From contig CM055607.1 of the NCBI GenBank assembly GCA_029379385.1, positions 13,516,001 through 13,580,000 on the forward strand: a stretch of DNA of 64,000 nt. The letters run 5' to 3'. The notes under the pieces were generated by a model. The model was given only the letters and a program-made list of their open reading frames with translations, ran no database searches and was not told where the DNA came from. The DNA comes from Quillaja saponaria. Its lineage: Eukaryota; Streptophyta; Magnoliopsida; Fabales; Quillajaceae. This document shows, one piece after another, positions 12,236 through 25,529 of the stretch; positions within the stretch are counted from its first letter, which is position 1, and each line of letters starts with the position of its first letter. The position numbers were made by a program, and so were the translations under genes.

Positions 12236-13102
12236 ATGGCAATGCATACGTTAACTAGTATACCTCTAGATATAAGTGCCACAAAAGATGTATTTGTCTC
12301 AGCAATTCGCTTTGCCACATCCACTGGAGGGTCATGTCCCCCATTCGGAGACAAACTCAAAATTTCTGCTCAGGAGCAAGTTGAATTCATGCTACAGGAA
12401 GATAAAGACACACCGACTGTTACAGCTGACGAAGAGGTGAAATCTGTAGTGAGAATGGGTCTTTCCAAGATCTTTTGGTCCTTCGAACAGGAATTGTCTT
12501 CCCTGCAATTGGGGTCTGATCTTGTACACCACACAGCGGAAGATAGAATATTGCAGAGATTATCTGATCTTGAATGGATCTGTAACATACTTCCAAGGCT
12601 GAATTTGATGAAGGAATTTGTTTCCAATTGGGCTGCAGTCTCTGGAAGGGTTGTAGGGTTCATTGAAGACAAGAAGCTTGATTATGTCATGTGGGGTTTG
12701 AAATTAAAGCTGATAGAATTGACTGGAAAAGTGCTAGAAGCAGTTGGGTATGGCAATGTAATTCTTCCAGCTCCATGTCGAGCACAATTGCTAAAGACAT
12801 GGCTTCCGTTTATAAGAAAGCTGAAGACTTTATTGGATTCAAAAGCTGTTGAGGAGGAAGGTTTTCCTTACAAAATGGAGGAGGACTTGTGCCAGAGCAT
12901 TGAAGGTGCAGTTGTCACATCCATATTAGCATTGCCTTCAAATGATCAAGCTGATATTCTAGCAGACTGGATGAAATGTGAACATATTAAATATCCTGAC
13001 TTGAGTGAGGCCTTTGAGCTTTGGTGTTACAGAAGCAAGGCCGCAACGAGAAGATTAACTGAGGGTTTGGACAGTGTAGCTGATGCCACCATCAGTCTCT
13101 GA
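12236..13102 (+). CDS. BTB/POZ-family protein (At3g05675-like), C-terminal region only
   Basis: Single uninterrupted 288-codon ORF. It aligns by eye with the region C-terminal to the BTB domain in plant At3g05675-like proteins: FVSAIRFATS near the start, AQEQVEFML, LSDLEWICNIL, GKVLEAVGYGNVILP and LPSNDQADILADWM, ending in FELWCYRSKAATRRL. Family members are about 440 residues with an N-terminal BTB domain of some 120 residues that recruits CUL3 E3 ligases. Here that part is missing and no upstream exon encoding it is visible. The ATG at 12236 is the first in frame after a stop at 12185-12187. The frame is fully open and the family motifs are kept. Either the gene lost its BTB domain and remains expressed as a short protein, or it is an N-terminally truncated copy decaying slowly. 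Confidence 0.8.
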   Translation: MAMHTLTSIPLDISATKDVFVSAIRFATSTGGSCPPFGDKLKISAQEQVEFMLQEDKDTPTVTADEEVKSVVRMGLSKIFWSFEQELSSLQLGSDLVHHTAEDRILQRLSDLEWICNILPRLNLMKEFVSNWAAVSGRVVGFIEDKKLDYVMWGLKLKLIELTGKVLEAVGYGNVILPAPCRAQLLKTWLPFIRKLKTLLDSKAVEEEGFPYKMEEDLCQSIEGAVVTSILALPSNDQADILADWMKCEHIKYPDLSEAFELWCYRSKAATRRLTEGLDSVADATISL

Positions 13103-14285
13103 ACTTTCACTTCAAATGTTGTTGTAAAATTAAAAATATGTTGTAGGATTATTCTTGCCACATTTCCAGACAAACCAACAAATAGTCGACCTGCATATCA
13201 AATCTGAGGTATGATTAAAAGCAGCTACGTATATTTGTTGGACTAGAGGCAGCTTGTAGATTGGATTTTGGTGGGCAATGTGAATCCTATAATGGACTTG
13301 AACATTGAAGTTAGCATTCTCTGCAACACTTTACACAAATAGTTGCTTCAATATGGAATTTTTAGCAGTCTAAATTTTGCATCATCATATCAGCTTCGAA
13401 AACATGCCTGGATTGCTTCTCAAAAAATTACTAAACAAGTGGTTTTTGCTGTAGAAAAATGAAAGCACATTGTTGAACATCATTCTCAAATCCATCATAA
13501 ATGACATTTTCAGTAATCATATACTCAACCAGGCAGATGTTGTTTGAATGACTTGACTCGGTGATCCCTAGACCTACTCCCTTATCTGTATTTAAGCATG
13601 GTTCACATATGTCAAGTATGACTAACAGTGATTATCCTCAATAAGCATGTCTACATAATCATACAATTAGAAATAGCATTTCATACGACTTTCTATTCTA
13701 TATATAATGACCTAGCCTTTAGAATTATAATTTGGATATCCAATTCCAAGTTTCTATTTGTGCTATTTCTCTTCTATATGCAGGTTTGAGAATTTAGTCA
13801 CACATCTGACCTGACTTCTTAATATTAAAAGTTGGAAGTGGGTGCATAACTACAACTAGGATGACAATTTGATCAGTGAGAGCAATTATCTGAATCAGGT
13901 CGAATTTTTTTTTATATGTTTAACTGATTCATAGAAAAAATAGGTCATTGATGGAGTTGCTAAATGCCAATGCAAAATTAAGGTGTAGTACATTGCATTA
14001 TTGGATCTTGCTCATATTGATCTAGCCATTATTTTAATACTTTGTAGTTGGTTCAAGATTTGGTCTAGCCGGTTTCTAGTGCAGAACTAATCATAGTCCA
14101 CTGGACAAGGTGAATAGGAAGAGCAAGAGAGACTAATATTTATAGTTTCAGGTTAAATGAATGATAATACTGCCAAAGCTCAACTTCAAGACACTTTCAT
14201 TTCTCGATTTTTCCTGTTTTTCATATTTACTTTATGCCATTGATTTCTGCTGTTTAAGTCTTTATTGGAATTTGTTTCAGTAACT
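13103..14285. other. Intergenic, no gene seen
   Basis: Contains the probable 3' untranslated region of the BTB-family gene and unremarkable AT-rich sequence up to the ribosomal protein pseudogene. A retained leader acceptor site (TTTCAG, about 14275-14280) precedes the pseudogene ATG. Confidence 0.5.
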
Positions 14286-15366
<1,081 letters not shown>

Positions 15367-15399
15367 AAGATATGTTTCACTGTTTTGGCTTGCTTCCCC

Positions 15400-17560
15400 A
15401 TTTGGCGGCGGATAGAGTACTACATAATAATATCTTTTTTTAAATTGGATATTTTCAGTGGTTCAAAAAAGTAGATATTTTTTTAATGTCAATATTTTAC
15501 TTAAAATAATTATAAGTTTACCACTTTATCTAAATCATTGTTTTTAATATATTTTCAACTCCACAATTTTAAATAATTAAATAACATAATATAATGTAAA
15601 TTCAGTATGTGTAATAGTTAATTTTATATCATAGAATGAAACAAACATTCTTGATCACTAGGTCTATTATTTGACAGCGATTTTGTTAGTTTTCTATTTC
15701 TTTACTTATTAACGTAATTAATTTTATTTTTTAAATACTATTGTAATTGGTTTCCTTTTTTTATTTAATTTTTAATACAATCTATGTGTTAATCTTTTAC
15801 TAGTCAACCTCACATGGAAAGCCAAGTAACAAGTCGTCTGTTACGTCATTTTCATCTTCTCATCAACCATCAATACTATTCAAAATTTACAATAACTCAA
15901 TAGAGTTATTTTAATTAATAACCACTTTAATTTAGTTTTCGTGATGCGTGTTGAATTATATTTTTCTATATTATATATATTTGATAACATATAATTTTTA
16001 ATTCATAAAATACTTTTAATAATAAAAAGAATTCTTAAAACAAAGTTTAGGTCGAGTCTTTTCCTAAAACTAATTTTGATTGGACTCTTTATGTCCCCTT
16101 CAGAGTTGTCTTCCCAAAGTTAGGAAATACACGCTGAAAGCTCAAACTGGATCCTTGTAAAACTCATCGTGGTCGAACCCATCATAATTGTAAAAGAGAT
16201 TTGAGTGCAATTATATGTGGTGATTTTATTCCAAATTTTCAAGCCATATTTGAGAGGCTAGCTGTAGGAACAATACAGATTAACGACATAGATCTTGGTC
16301 AACAGGGCTATGAAGCCCGACCACAATATATTTTTGTTTGAGACATTCATCTTTTAATTTTAATATTATTTAATATATTCAATCGAAAAAATTAATAATA
16401 ATTATCGCAAAATAGTGAAATGATAATTTTTTTACATATTATTATTTTTTTTTATGCTAATTTTTTTTCAAATTTTTTATGGTTATTCTGCTAATTGAAC
16501 GTCTAAAATAAATATTAAAAAAATATCAACTAATATGATATTTTATTTCTTTTTTTTAAAAAAAAAACAATATACTTAACTATTTATCGATCACAAAAAA
16601 TAATTTTTTCTTATATTTAGGTCAATTTATAAATCACATAAAAAATACAGTATTGAATCATATAATGTTTAAATATATGATTATTTTCATCTTATCATGA
16701 ATAGATTTATAAGAATCTTACCCATGGTTTGACCGAACCAACTAAATATATACATATTAAAAAATTCAAAACATTTCAAATTTAAAAGCGATCCGACATT
16801 TTAGAAGCAATTCAAGGGTTGCTTTTATAATGTAGGCGTCGACTTGCTTTACTTTAATATATTTGCTATTTTTTAGAACTTTATACAAATATGAGTCTAA
16901 AACCATTTACATTTATAAATAAATAATAATTTTATAATATTACACATGTCATTTTTAGTAATTTACATATTGACAACGCAATAACCCCAAATTTAAATGT
17001 CATTTTTTGTTTTAGTTCAGACACATAACTTATCTGCTGGTAAAGGCAACACGTAGATGCCAATAATTTTTTGTCATGTATCAAAGTCCACCTTTCAGAC
17101 GCTGAAACCACCTTTCAGATGCTAAAATGCAATCGCAAATACAATGTCGAAATACAGACAAAACAATTTTTGTTATTGTTATCTGTGTTTGCAAAAGGCA
17201 AACACGATTAATTCAAAACACAGATAGCGAAAATAATTTTATTATTATTTTAATTTTAATTTTATACCTGAATAAAAATATATTTTATATTCAAATTTCA
17301 AATTTTATATAAATAAAAATTATTATGCAAAATTCATCATAATAATGTTTATAATAAAAAAATAAAAAAAATACATAAAGCTAATAATCTCATATTCCTA
17401 AGTCTTCAGCATCTCGAACTTGCTTGTCATCCTAACTAAAATACGAAGGCCCCAGATATAGGAGGTGCAACCTGAAATAGTTAAAATAAATAATTTATAT
17501 ATTACACTTAACTTAATATGCATAAAAATTAAAACTCTAACTTGGACAAATTTGACAAAA
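15400..17560. other. AT-rich gene-free stretch
   Basis: Long AT runs and short degenerate repeats with no convincing reading frame. A less AT-rich island at about 16030-16330 has no recognisable coding content. Probably decayed transposon sequence. Confidence 0.4.
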
Positions 17561-17564
17561 TTTA

Positions 17565-18345
17565 CAAAGTTTTTACATTTAAACTAAATGTTTAACCTAA
17601 AATCCTTAATTGTTGATCCAAATAGATTTATGTTTTTTTTTACAATTCCTATTCATACTTACGGTTATGCTAGTACTCTTGGAATCCGAAACAGACTTGT
17701 ATTTGATCGTTTTGACTTAATATCCTAACTGTTGATATAAATAGATTTCTGTTTTTCCTACAAGTTTTATTCATCCATATGATCATGGCTGTACTCTCAA
17801 AATCCAAAACAAACTTGTATTTGATCGTTTTGCCCCTCTCTAAAACCCAATTTATCAAAGTTTTTGCCTTGAAATTAAAAGTTTTCCTAATACCATATAT
17901 TGATCCAAATGAATTTTTGTTTCTTCTTACAAGTCTTATTCATCACCACGATCATGTCGGTACTCCAGGAATATGAAACAAATTTGTATTTTCCATTTTT
18001 ACCCCCCGAAACCAGTTTGTCAAAGTTTTTGCCTTGAAACTAAAAGTTTTACTTAATATCCTAATTGTTGATCCAAATAGATTTCCTTTTCTTCTTACAG
18101 GTATTCACTCCCACAGTCATATCGGTACTCTTGGAATCCAAAAGGACTTGTATTTGACCTTTTTACCTTTTATCTCCCGAAAAGTTTTTGCCTTGAAACT
18201 AAAAGTTTTGCTTAATACCCTAACCATTGATCCAAGTGGATTTTCATTTCTTTCTGCAGGTCTTATTTGTTCCTACAATTGTGCCGGTACTCCTGAAATC
18301 CTTTTAGACTTGTATTTGATCTTTTTGCCCTCCAAACCTAATTTT
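17565..18345. repeat. Tandem repeat, about 160-168 bp, five copies
   Basis: The landmark TGATCCAAATAGATTT (with variants) recurs at 17614, 17733, 17901, 18069 and 18228: spacings 119, 168, 168 and 159 bp. Shared unit landmarks include AAGTTTTTGCCTTGAAACTA, CTTGTATTTGATC and GGTACTC. The second unit is short because it lacks the TTTTTGCCTTGAAA part. The array abuts the decayed CACTA element and may be part of it. Confidence 0.8.
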
Positions 18346-18349
18346 TCAA

Positions 18350-20219
18350 AGCTTCAGCATTTAAACTATTATAAACTACAACTTTTGCATTATGAAAACA
18401 AAATTAGAAGAATACATTCCTTAGACGAATGTGGTCATGGTGTCGGAGTTGCTAGATGTATAATAGCTCTCTCCTAACCAACTCCTATGTAAACTCCATC
18501 TGCTCTAGAGTGAATCTCAAAGGAAATGGAGATGCGGTAGAAGCCATTCTGGTGGTATGAGCAACGATGGTAAAAGTTACGGATCCTACTTCTCTTAGTA
18601 CTTGCTGGGAGTTGGTATAACCCCTGAACCCATAAATGAGACCCTTTTTCTTGTTGCCAGCTAGCTTCATAAACAGAGTTAAGTCACTTATGAGGGCTCA
18701 GTTAGTATATCAACATTATCCTATTTGCCAATGCTAGATTATCCCATTTCCTCATTTGAAGCTTTAAACTTCTCATGCAAATGAAAATTTGTTAGGTTTG
18801 CAATTAATCAAACATGTAATTAACTATGTCAACGGAAAACAACTATGTAAAACAAAAAAGACAAATAATACTAACACTAATAGTCTTCGACTTCATGTAA
18901 ACAAAGTCACCAGACTTTGTCTTGTGAGTGCAATCGAAAACCTCAATAACTATAGGTTCTCGACCTAACTCTTTCTCTTGTACAAAAAATATAAAATAAT
19001 ATTAGTTAAAAAAATTGTAATACAAATTTATAACTAATATTTATGAAATAAAATATTACTAACAAGTCGCTTCTGGTGAACAGTTATGTTGACAGAGCCA
19101 GATACAAGGTGAATAAGCTCATTAGATGCTCGTTTATTCGTTGCCATTGTCCTTGAGCACCTCCAAAAGTCATGGCTCACCCACTCGTCGAACAATGACT
19201 CCCACCAATCTTATGTGATCCAATTTGGGTGCCCATCCTCCTTCCAATCTAGTGGGCCTGAAGTGTACTTCCGACTCAAATCGAAATGCATCTTCTGGAA
19301 CACATCGGTGCATCTCTTCTCGGCCACTACATCATACAGCTAAAGATACAGCTCTCTCCTTGGGAATGACCCTAAATTGTCACTGCACCATAAATTACAA
19401 AACAAAATCAAATTGTCATTAATTTAAAAACATATTAAAATGAAATTAAACCTGAAAAAAAATAAAAATGTAATTGTATTTACTATAAAGTCATTATAGC
19501 AACAGACCTTTGCTTCCTCAAAGAACTTCTAATAGTAGAAGATCAGATCTAGCAGGTACTTTATAACAATACTAGAAATAGTAGTGCCCACCTTCATGTC
19601 CTTGGGGTTGTCCTTAATGAATGCTTTATGATACAAACAAAAAGATATGCACGTAAGCAAAATACAAGCTATAGATACAATTGGATAGATAAATATAATT
19701 ATTTACTTGTCTCCAGCTATGTGAATAAGTGAGTGATCCTCCTCACTAACAAATGGAGGGACAATCTTTTTCTTGCTCCTCTTCCCTCTCTATATGCTCA
19801 ATGAGGCACACTCAGTGACATCGCCCTTCACTTAGGGGACATTGCCCTCTACATGGGATTCAAGATCTATCATATGCTTAACATCCTGATGACCTAAAAC
19901 TGCAATACAAATTAAGTATGTGTAAGAAAAATAAAATACTTAAAAAATCATTAAATAAGAAAGATCAGTCTTAAACTTGAAATTGTAACAAATATGTCGG
20001 TACAGATCTTGAACTCGATAGGATTTGATCTGAGCCCATAACAAATAAGTTTCGAACCTGCTCTAAGGATGAAGCAAGTAACAGAACATCGAGAGGTGGA
20101 GCTGCAACTGTAAAGGAAGATGAAGCTATAGTTATAAATGAAGACGAAGTCGTTGTTGTTGACGAATCAGATGAAGTTCCGTGATGTCCTCGAAAGGGAA
20201 TATGATGTTCTCTAAGCAT
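18350..20219 (-). mobile_element. CACTA (En/Spm-like) transposon remnant with transposase-associated ORF
   Basis: Minus-strand translation gives pieces typical of plant transposase of the Ptta/En/Spm family, split by introns and stops. From 5' to 3': a low-complexity Ser/Thr leader (20219-19971), FVSEEDHSLIHIAGDK (about 19770-19710), then KKYTSGPLDW-like and FDEWVSHDF with NKRASNE and VHQKRL (about 19290-19075). Next comes KELGREPIVIEVFDCTHKTK (about 18985-18910). At least one in-frame stop interrupts the segment before DWWESLFDEW. No CACTA termini were found, so the element limits are approximate. Such proteins bind and mobilise the element; this copy looks inactive. Confidence 0.75.
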
Positions 20220-20539
20220 GGTTGTAACAAAAATTAAGGGTACTAAATCATGATGAATTTGAATTTTTATATAGTTTGCTTAGCTTATGTTCTTATTGCT
20301 TTGTGTGTTACTCAAAACTTCATACCATCAATCAAGCTTGATAGTTTAAGACTATAAGAAAACTACAAACAACTACCACATTATTATTATTTTCTATTTT
20401 TCTCAATGATCTAATAGCATTTGGCCCCGTCTAAAATATATGTGTTTAGAAAAAGTTAACGACCTTTGTCTTTACATTATTCTAGATGTAGACCGCATAG
20501 GGCTGTCGTTATTCTTTATGATTCTCTCAGTTCAAATTT

Positions 20540-21490
20540 AAAATTAAAGCTACAGGTAACTATTATCGTAACAATTTGCCTTCATGATCTCACAATACTA
20601 GTGATATTTAATTGGTATATATATTAAGAAATTATAATTAATAAAAAATAATATTAAATATTTAATAATATTAATTGATAAATTTAACCAAAAAAAATTA
20701 TAAATATACATATATTTTTCTTTAAAAAAAATTAAAGATGAAAGAAGAATTAGCACAATAATATTTCAATCATAAAATCTATAGACTTAATATTTTTTTT
20801 TTAATTCATAGTATTTTTTTAAATATTTTTTTTAAATTATAATTATTTGTAAGTTATTATAATAAAAAAAATTAAGAAATTCAACCTTAATTATTATTGA
20901 TATATAGTTAGTGACAAATTATATATTGAAAAGAATTAGGACAAAAAAAATCAATAGCCATAAAATAATTACTATCCTATTAGTATTAAGATGGAGAAGA
21001 ATTAGGAAATAAGTATAATAAAATAGTTTATTTGAAACAAATTAACAACTAAAAAATATCTATGTAATAGTAAAGACTCATAAGAATATTACGAAAATAA
21101 GATTTCATTCACTAAACTATTTTTATATTCATAAACAAATAGATAAATCTAACAAAAGATATTAGATTCATAAATTTATTTATTTTTTTAATTTTTAACG
21201 TGGAAGAAGTAAAAGTTAAAAAAAAATTAATAAATTCAATTTTAAATACTATTAACATATAATTACTGTTAATTTTTTTTTTTATGAATTAAAAGTTAAA
21301 ACAAAAATATTATAATCATGAAAACTATATTCTTAATATTATTTTTTAATTCATAGTATTTTTTTAAAAAAATTATATATATTTTTAAATATTAATCATA
21401 AATTTGAGAAGAACTAGAAATTTTTTTATTATTAGGAACTTCTTAAAAAAATTGAGAAATTCAATTTTAATTACTATTATCATATAATTA
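20540..21490. repeat. Diverged AT-rich direct repeats
   Basis: The motif TTTTAATTCATAGTATTTTT recurs around 20810 and 21350, each followed by related text (GAGAAATTCAA or AAGAAATTCAA, then TTAATTACTATTATCATATAATTA or similar). This suggests an old duplication of some 500 bp. No coding potential. Confidence 0.5.
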
Positions 21491-21640
21491 TGGAAAAGTT
21501 GTAGATTATTAATATTTAAAAAATTAGTAAAAAAGAAACCAATATTTTTAAAACAATTTTAATTATATTGATATTTAAATAAAGAAGAACTAGAAAAAGA
21601 GTAAAAAAAAAAAAGAAGAGTTTATTTAAAGTAAAATACC

Positions 21641-21725
21641 ACCGATAGCTTAGCTCAAGCGGTTGATACCTATTCTCCCATCTCCAATACAGAGTTCGAG
21701 CACTCCCAATGCACCAAAAAAAAAA
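21641..21725 (+). mobile_element. tRNA-derived SINE-like fragment
   Basis: An A-box-like TAGCTCAAGCGG (21651-21662) and a B-box-like GAGTTCGAGCAC (21692-21703) are about 30 bp apart, as in an internal Pol III promoter, followed by an A-rich tail from about 21715. The sequence does not fold as a complete tRNA, so a SINE or tRNA-derived remnant is the better reading. Confidence 0.5.
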
Positions 21726-21983
21726 CAAATAAAATACAACTAACAGTAATTATGTAATAAATGAATAAATAAAGAACTCATAAGAGTAGTTAAATAAAAC
21801 AAAAATTTTGTCGTTAAACCACTTTTAATAGCCATATGCGGATATTTACCCAATGCACTAAAAAAAAAAAAAAATAACAACTAAAAGTGATTATGAAATA
21901 AATTAAACAAACTCATAAAAGTAATTAAAGAAAACAAAAAATTTTGCCATTAAACCACTTTTAATAGCCATATGTGGATCTTT
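21705..21983. repeat. Direct repeat, 144 bp, two copies
   Basis: 21705-21848 and 21849-21983 are near-identical (CCCAATGCAC start, A-run, AACAAAAATTTTG, AAACCACTTTTAATAGCCAT, ATGYGGAT end). The first copy begins inside the SINE-like fragment's tail, so the duplication is younger than the SINE insertion. Confidence 0.85.
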
Positions 21984-22717
21984 AATAGATTTTGAAATCT
22001 TTTAAAAACTATGCAATATAAAATTTAAAAATTTTTTTTAAAAAAATTTAAACTAAAAAATGGTTAATCAATCGGTGATGTATACCTTCTAACCAAAAAT
22101 AAAATAAAATAAGTCTTTAAAAAGGATTCAATCAGGAAAAAGAATATTAATTTTAAAATAAAGACTATTGGAAATATATAATAAAAACTACGTATAACAT
22201 AATTGATTAGTATAAAACAATTTGCAACAATATATATTACTTATTTCTTATACCAAGTGATAGAATTAACTATTACATATTTAATTATATTAAATTATAG
22301 AGTTAGAAATATATTGGAAATAATTATTTAGATAAAGTGGTCAACTTGTAATTATTTTAGGAAAAATTATTGAAATCAATAAACAGTGTAAGGATCACTT
22401 AGAAAATAAAGTTTTTCAATGTTCAAACTAATATGTTTGAACAACCGGAAGTACCCGGTTTTAAGAACCTCACATGCATTAAATGATGTCTCCTAAATTA
22501 ATTGGCATTTACAAGTGACGAATTACACAAGCAACACATGTACAATACCATTCCTATTAGCCCTGTGCACGGACAAGCGCATTACAATTCATGCACACTC
22601 TATCAGTCACCTCTCCCCATTTATTTGGACTTAGATACTGTCAAGCTTTCTGCAAAAGTCAATACAATCTTACTTAATAGAGGATAAGGTCCTTTTCAAT
22701 ATGCCAGAAAAGAGCCT

Positions 22718-23392
22718 GGATTCCCCTTGTGAGGGCTTCCTTAGAAAGTTGCCTGAAGAGTAAAAAAAGGGTACCGTTTTGGGACTCTTTAACAAAACGA
22801 TACAGTTCAAAAAAAAAAAAAAAACCCATCATCTCTTCTCCTTCCTCCATCTTTTGGTTTTCTCTTCCTTTTAAATTCTTTTTTCAATTGTTAAAATCAG
22901 ATGGGATGGGCACTTCAAGAAACAATATCAAAAATTGAAAACACAGAACAAAATAGAAGAGAACATTAACTTCCACCAGTTTGAATTCGCAATTCAATCA
23001 GATGCATCTCTCTTAGTCATAAGTTTCTCCCTAAGTTTTCACAATTCAATTCAGATTTTAAACCAAAAAATTAAGCCAAATGATGGCGCTATTACAACCA
23101 AGAAATTTAAAGGCTAAATTGGAATATATTTGAGAAATTAGGTCTGCAACCATGGGTTAAGATATTGGTGTAAAACTTAAAAAAAATTTACAGGTATAAC
23201 CTTTTGCATCATTTTTGTTTCTTAAAAATAAAGTAAAAAGGAATTTGGAAGGAGGAAAAAACCAAGAGATGAGGAAGAAAAGGAGGTGATGGGTTTTTTT
23301 TTTTTTTTTTTTTGGTGAACGGTACCGTTTTGTGAAAGTGTTCTAAAACTATACCGTTTTTCGACTCTTCAGGCAACTCTCCAGGGAAGCCA
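22718..23392. mobile_element. Foldback/long-TIR element, about 675 bp
   Basis: The left arm (GGCTTCC...TTGCCTGAAGAGT...TACCGTTTTGGGACTCTTT, then an A-run and CCCATCATCTCTTCTCCTTC) returns as its inverted copy at 23280-23392. The two arms enclose a short AT-rich centre. It abuts the LINE endonuclease sequence at 23397. A second member of the family lies at 35488-36311. Non-coding; long inverted arms suggest a foldback or MULE-like element, class uncertain. Confidence 0.8.
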
Positions 23393-23396
23393 TCTT

Positions 23397-25445
23397 GTTG
23401 CTCATCTTTGGAGGATATTTCATTAAAATTGCCCATGATCAACCAGGGATTTGTAATAATGGCTGCCATGTCATTAAAAGCATACTCTAAATCTCTTTTG
23501 TTATCATCACGTGGATTTCTGTAACTATTGTAAAGAACCAAGGCATTCCAAGAGGGCCATAAATACAACAAGAATATATTGTTTATTTGAGGACACTATT
23601 TGCAAATTATAAGTAATTTTATTCCATAAGACCCACATGCCTCCTGAGAAGCCACAAGCTTCTTTTGTGAAATTGTCATTGTATCCCAACTTCTTAGTAG
23701 TCCTTTTATCCTGCTTCCCATTAATGCGAGTTTTTAATAAAATAAGAATTGCAGGTTTGTATTCATTACGAAAAAATCCTAGGGCACCAATGGTGTTGTC
23801 CCTTCCAATCCCATAGCAATTCCAAACCAATATCTACATCATAGATTAACAATAGATAGTAACCAGAACCAAGAGAGGATATCTGCATATTCTCAACAGC
23901 TTTTCCATCACAAATATGTCCTGTATTGACCTGCCCTTGTAGGCCAATTGGGATCCATAACCATATCAACATCTTCACACTCAATCTGATCCGGGGGTCG
24001 AGTAGCTTAGAACAAAGGAGAAGGGAGGCTTACACCTATATTAGTATTCAGAGTATTCACAAAGGTGCTTACGAGCTTGTTAGTAACCTTTGTGAAGGTT
24101 ACTTGGGCGTTCGAGTGGGCTTATGCGAATCAGTCACAAGATTACTAACCACCCAAATCCTTTGTTTTCTTCCCAAACCTACAGTTCCCTTAATCTTCTT
24201 ATTGTCTTTCTCTGATTCCAGGGCATGCTTTATCAGAGGTTGACTAATATCCTAGATTTTGGATAGATAGATAAGGGAGAGGCTTCTAATTGACCCAACT
24301 CTCCAATCACTAGGTGATCCCTCTAATTCCCATTATTTCATGCCATATTATTAGAAATATTACTAACAAAATTTCTAACTGTATGCGCACTTATCATTCC
24401 CTCATTCCTTGCCATAATGTTTGCATCATCATCCCTCTTGACTTTTTGGCATTCTTCATGAGTAGTTAGCGCTACAAAACAAGATCCATTAAAAGTCCCC
24501 AGATTATCTTGTAGACTACCGTACTTCCCTTTACCACCATTGTCCTTGTTATGGTTATCCTATTTTGCCTTATGTTTCAATAGCCGTTTGCTTTGCTGAG
24601 CTACCATCCAAGGCCCATAATGGTCAGACTCATTGACATTGACTAACATGGGTTTTCCCTTTGGTTCCCTTTGTCCTCTGTAGTCTCTTCTTCATCTTAG
24701 TTCTTGGATTCAGGGAAAAAATCTTTCAGATGGTTGTATTTGACAAAATTGAAACAAATCTAGTGCATTCCCTCATATTCAATCTTTCTGATAGAGCCCT
24801 TGAAGCGATACTTAGAAATCAAAGGGGCCCCAGGTTGAACTCTATGCACACACGGTCAAAGTGTCCTCTTTTGGCTTCTATTGTTATCTTATCAATGGAG
24901 ATGGTTTTACCCAGCCTGTTGTCGAGCCATTTAAAAAAGGTTTTGCTAAAGCATTCCATGGGTAACACTGGAAAAAGAACCTAAGCCCTCACCTTATCCA
25001 CTAGCGTACCATATGGGTTAAAATTTAGCCTCTAACTCTGCATTGTAAGGTAGTGATCCATGATCATCCATGGACCGCTATTTAAAGTAAAAAGTTTATC
25101 TTCCTCTCTTACAAATTTGACCACAAAATAGGCATTGCCCACATCAACAACCTCCATTGCTCCTTTTGGATTCTAAAGTAAGTTCAACTTGTTAAGAAGG
25201 AAATTATAACCAATTATGTGTCCCAAAAGCTTAACGACCACTGCCTTGTGCCAAGGTTTACGCATCTCCATTTCTTCTTCTTTTGTTACTCTAATAATGG
25301 GTACACCATAATCGGTTCAACCCTCAGGTTCTCATCCCAATCTCCTTCATCAATGTTATCATCTGCTTCTTCCCTACTTGGGTCCACATCTGTATCATTC
25401 CCATTGCCTTCCCCATCCACCACCATCCTTGCATAGCTCATCTTT
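23397..25445 (-). mobile_element. LINE (L1-type) 5' part: ORF1 and start of endonuclease, degraded
   Basis: Read on the minus strand from about 25440. It begins with an ORF1 start (SYARMVVDGEGNG) and a DUF4283-type nucleic-acid binding domain (KAKPWMIMDHYL-like and DKVRAWVLFPVLP-like segments, WLDNRLGKTISIDK, CIEFNLG) with several stops. A low-complexity linker follows. The endonuclease (EEP) domain starts at 23830 (NCYGIGRDNTIGALGFF, ACGFSGGMWVLWN) and continues to WLIMGNFNEISS near 23400. There it is cut off by the foldback element. The rest of the endonuclease and the reverse transcriptase are absent, although most LINE copies lose their 5' end. Confidence 0.85.
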
Positions 25446-25529
25446 TGCTTTGGTTCCTATTCTACTAATACAGTACTTATTGCACTTCTTCCAAGTATAA
25501 TTGAATTCTCGTAATTATAAAATTATACT

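Noticed and set aside
12370..12672. 100-codon minus-strand frame
   Set aside because: Antisense shadow of the BTB-family ORF, no family similarity.
18034..18477. 147-codon plus-strand frame
   Set aside because: Runs through two tandem-repeat units of 159-168 bp; the openness follows from the repeat and is opposite in strand to the CACTA transposase.
23926..24984. Plus-strand frames of about 105 codons
   Set aside because: They are antisense to the LINE ORF1 region read on the minus strand.
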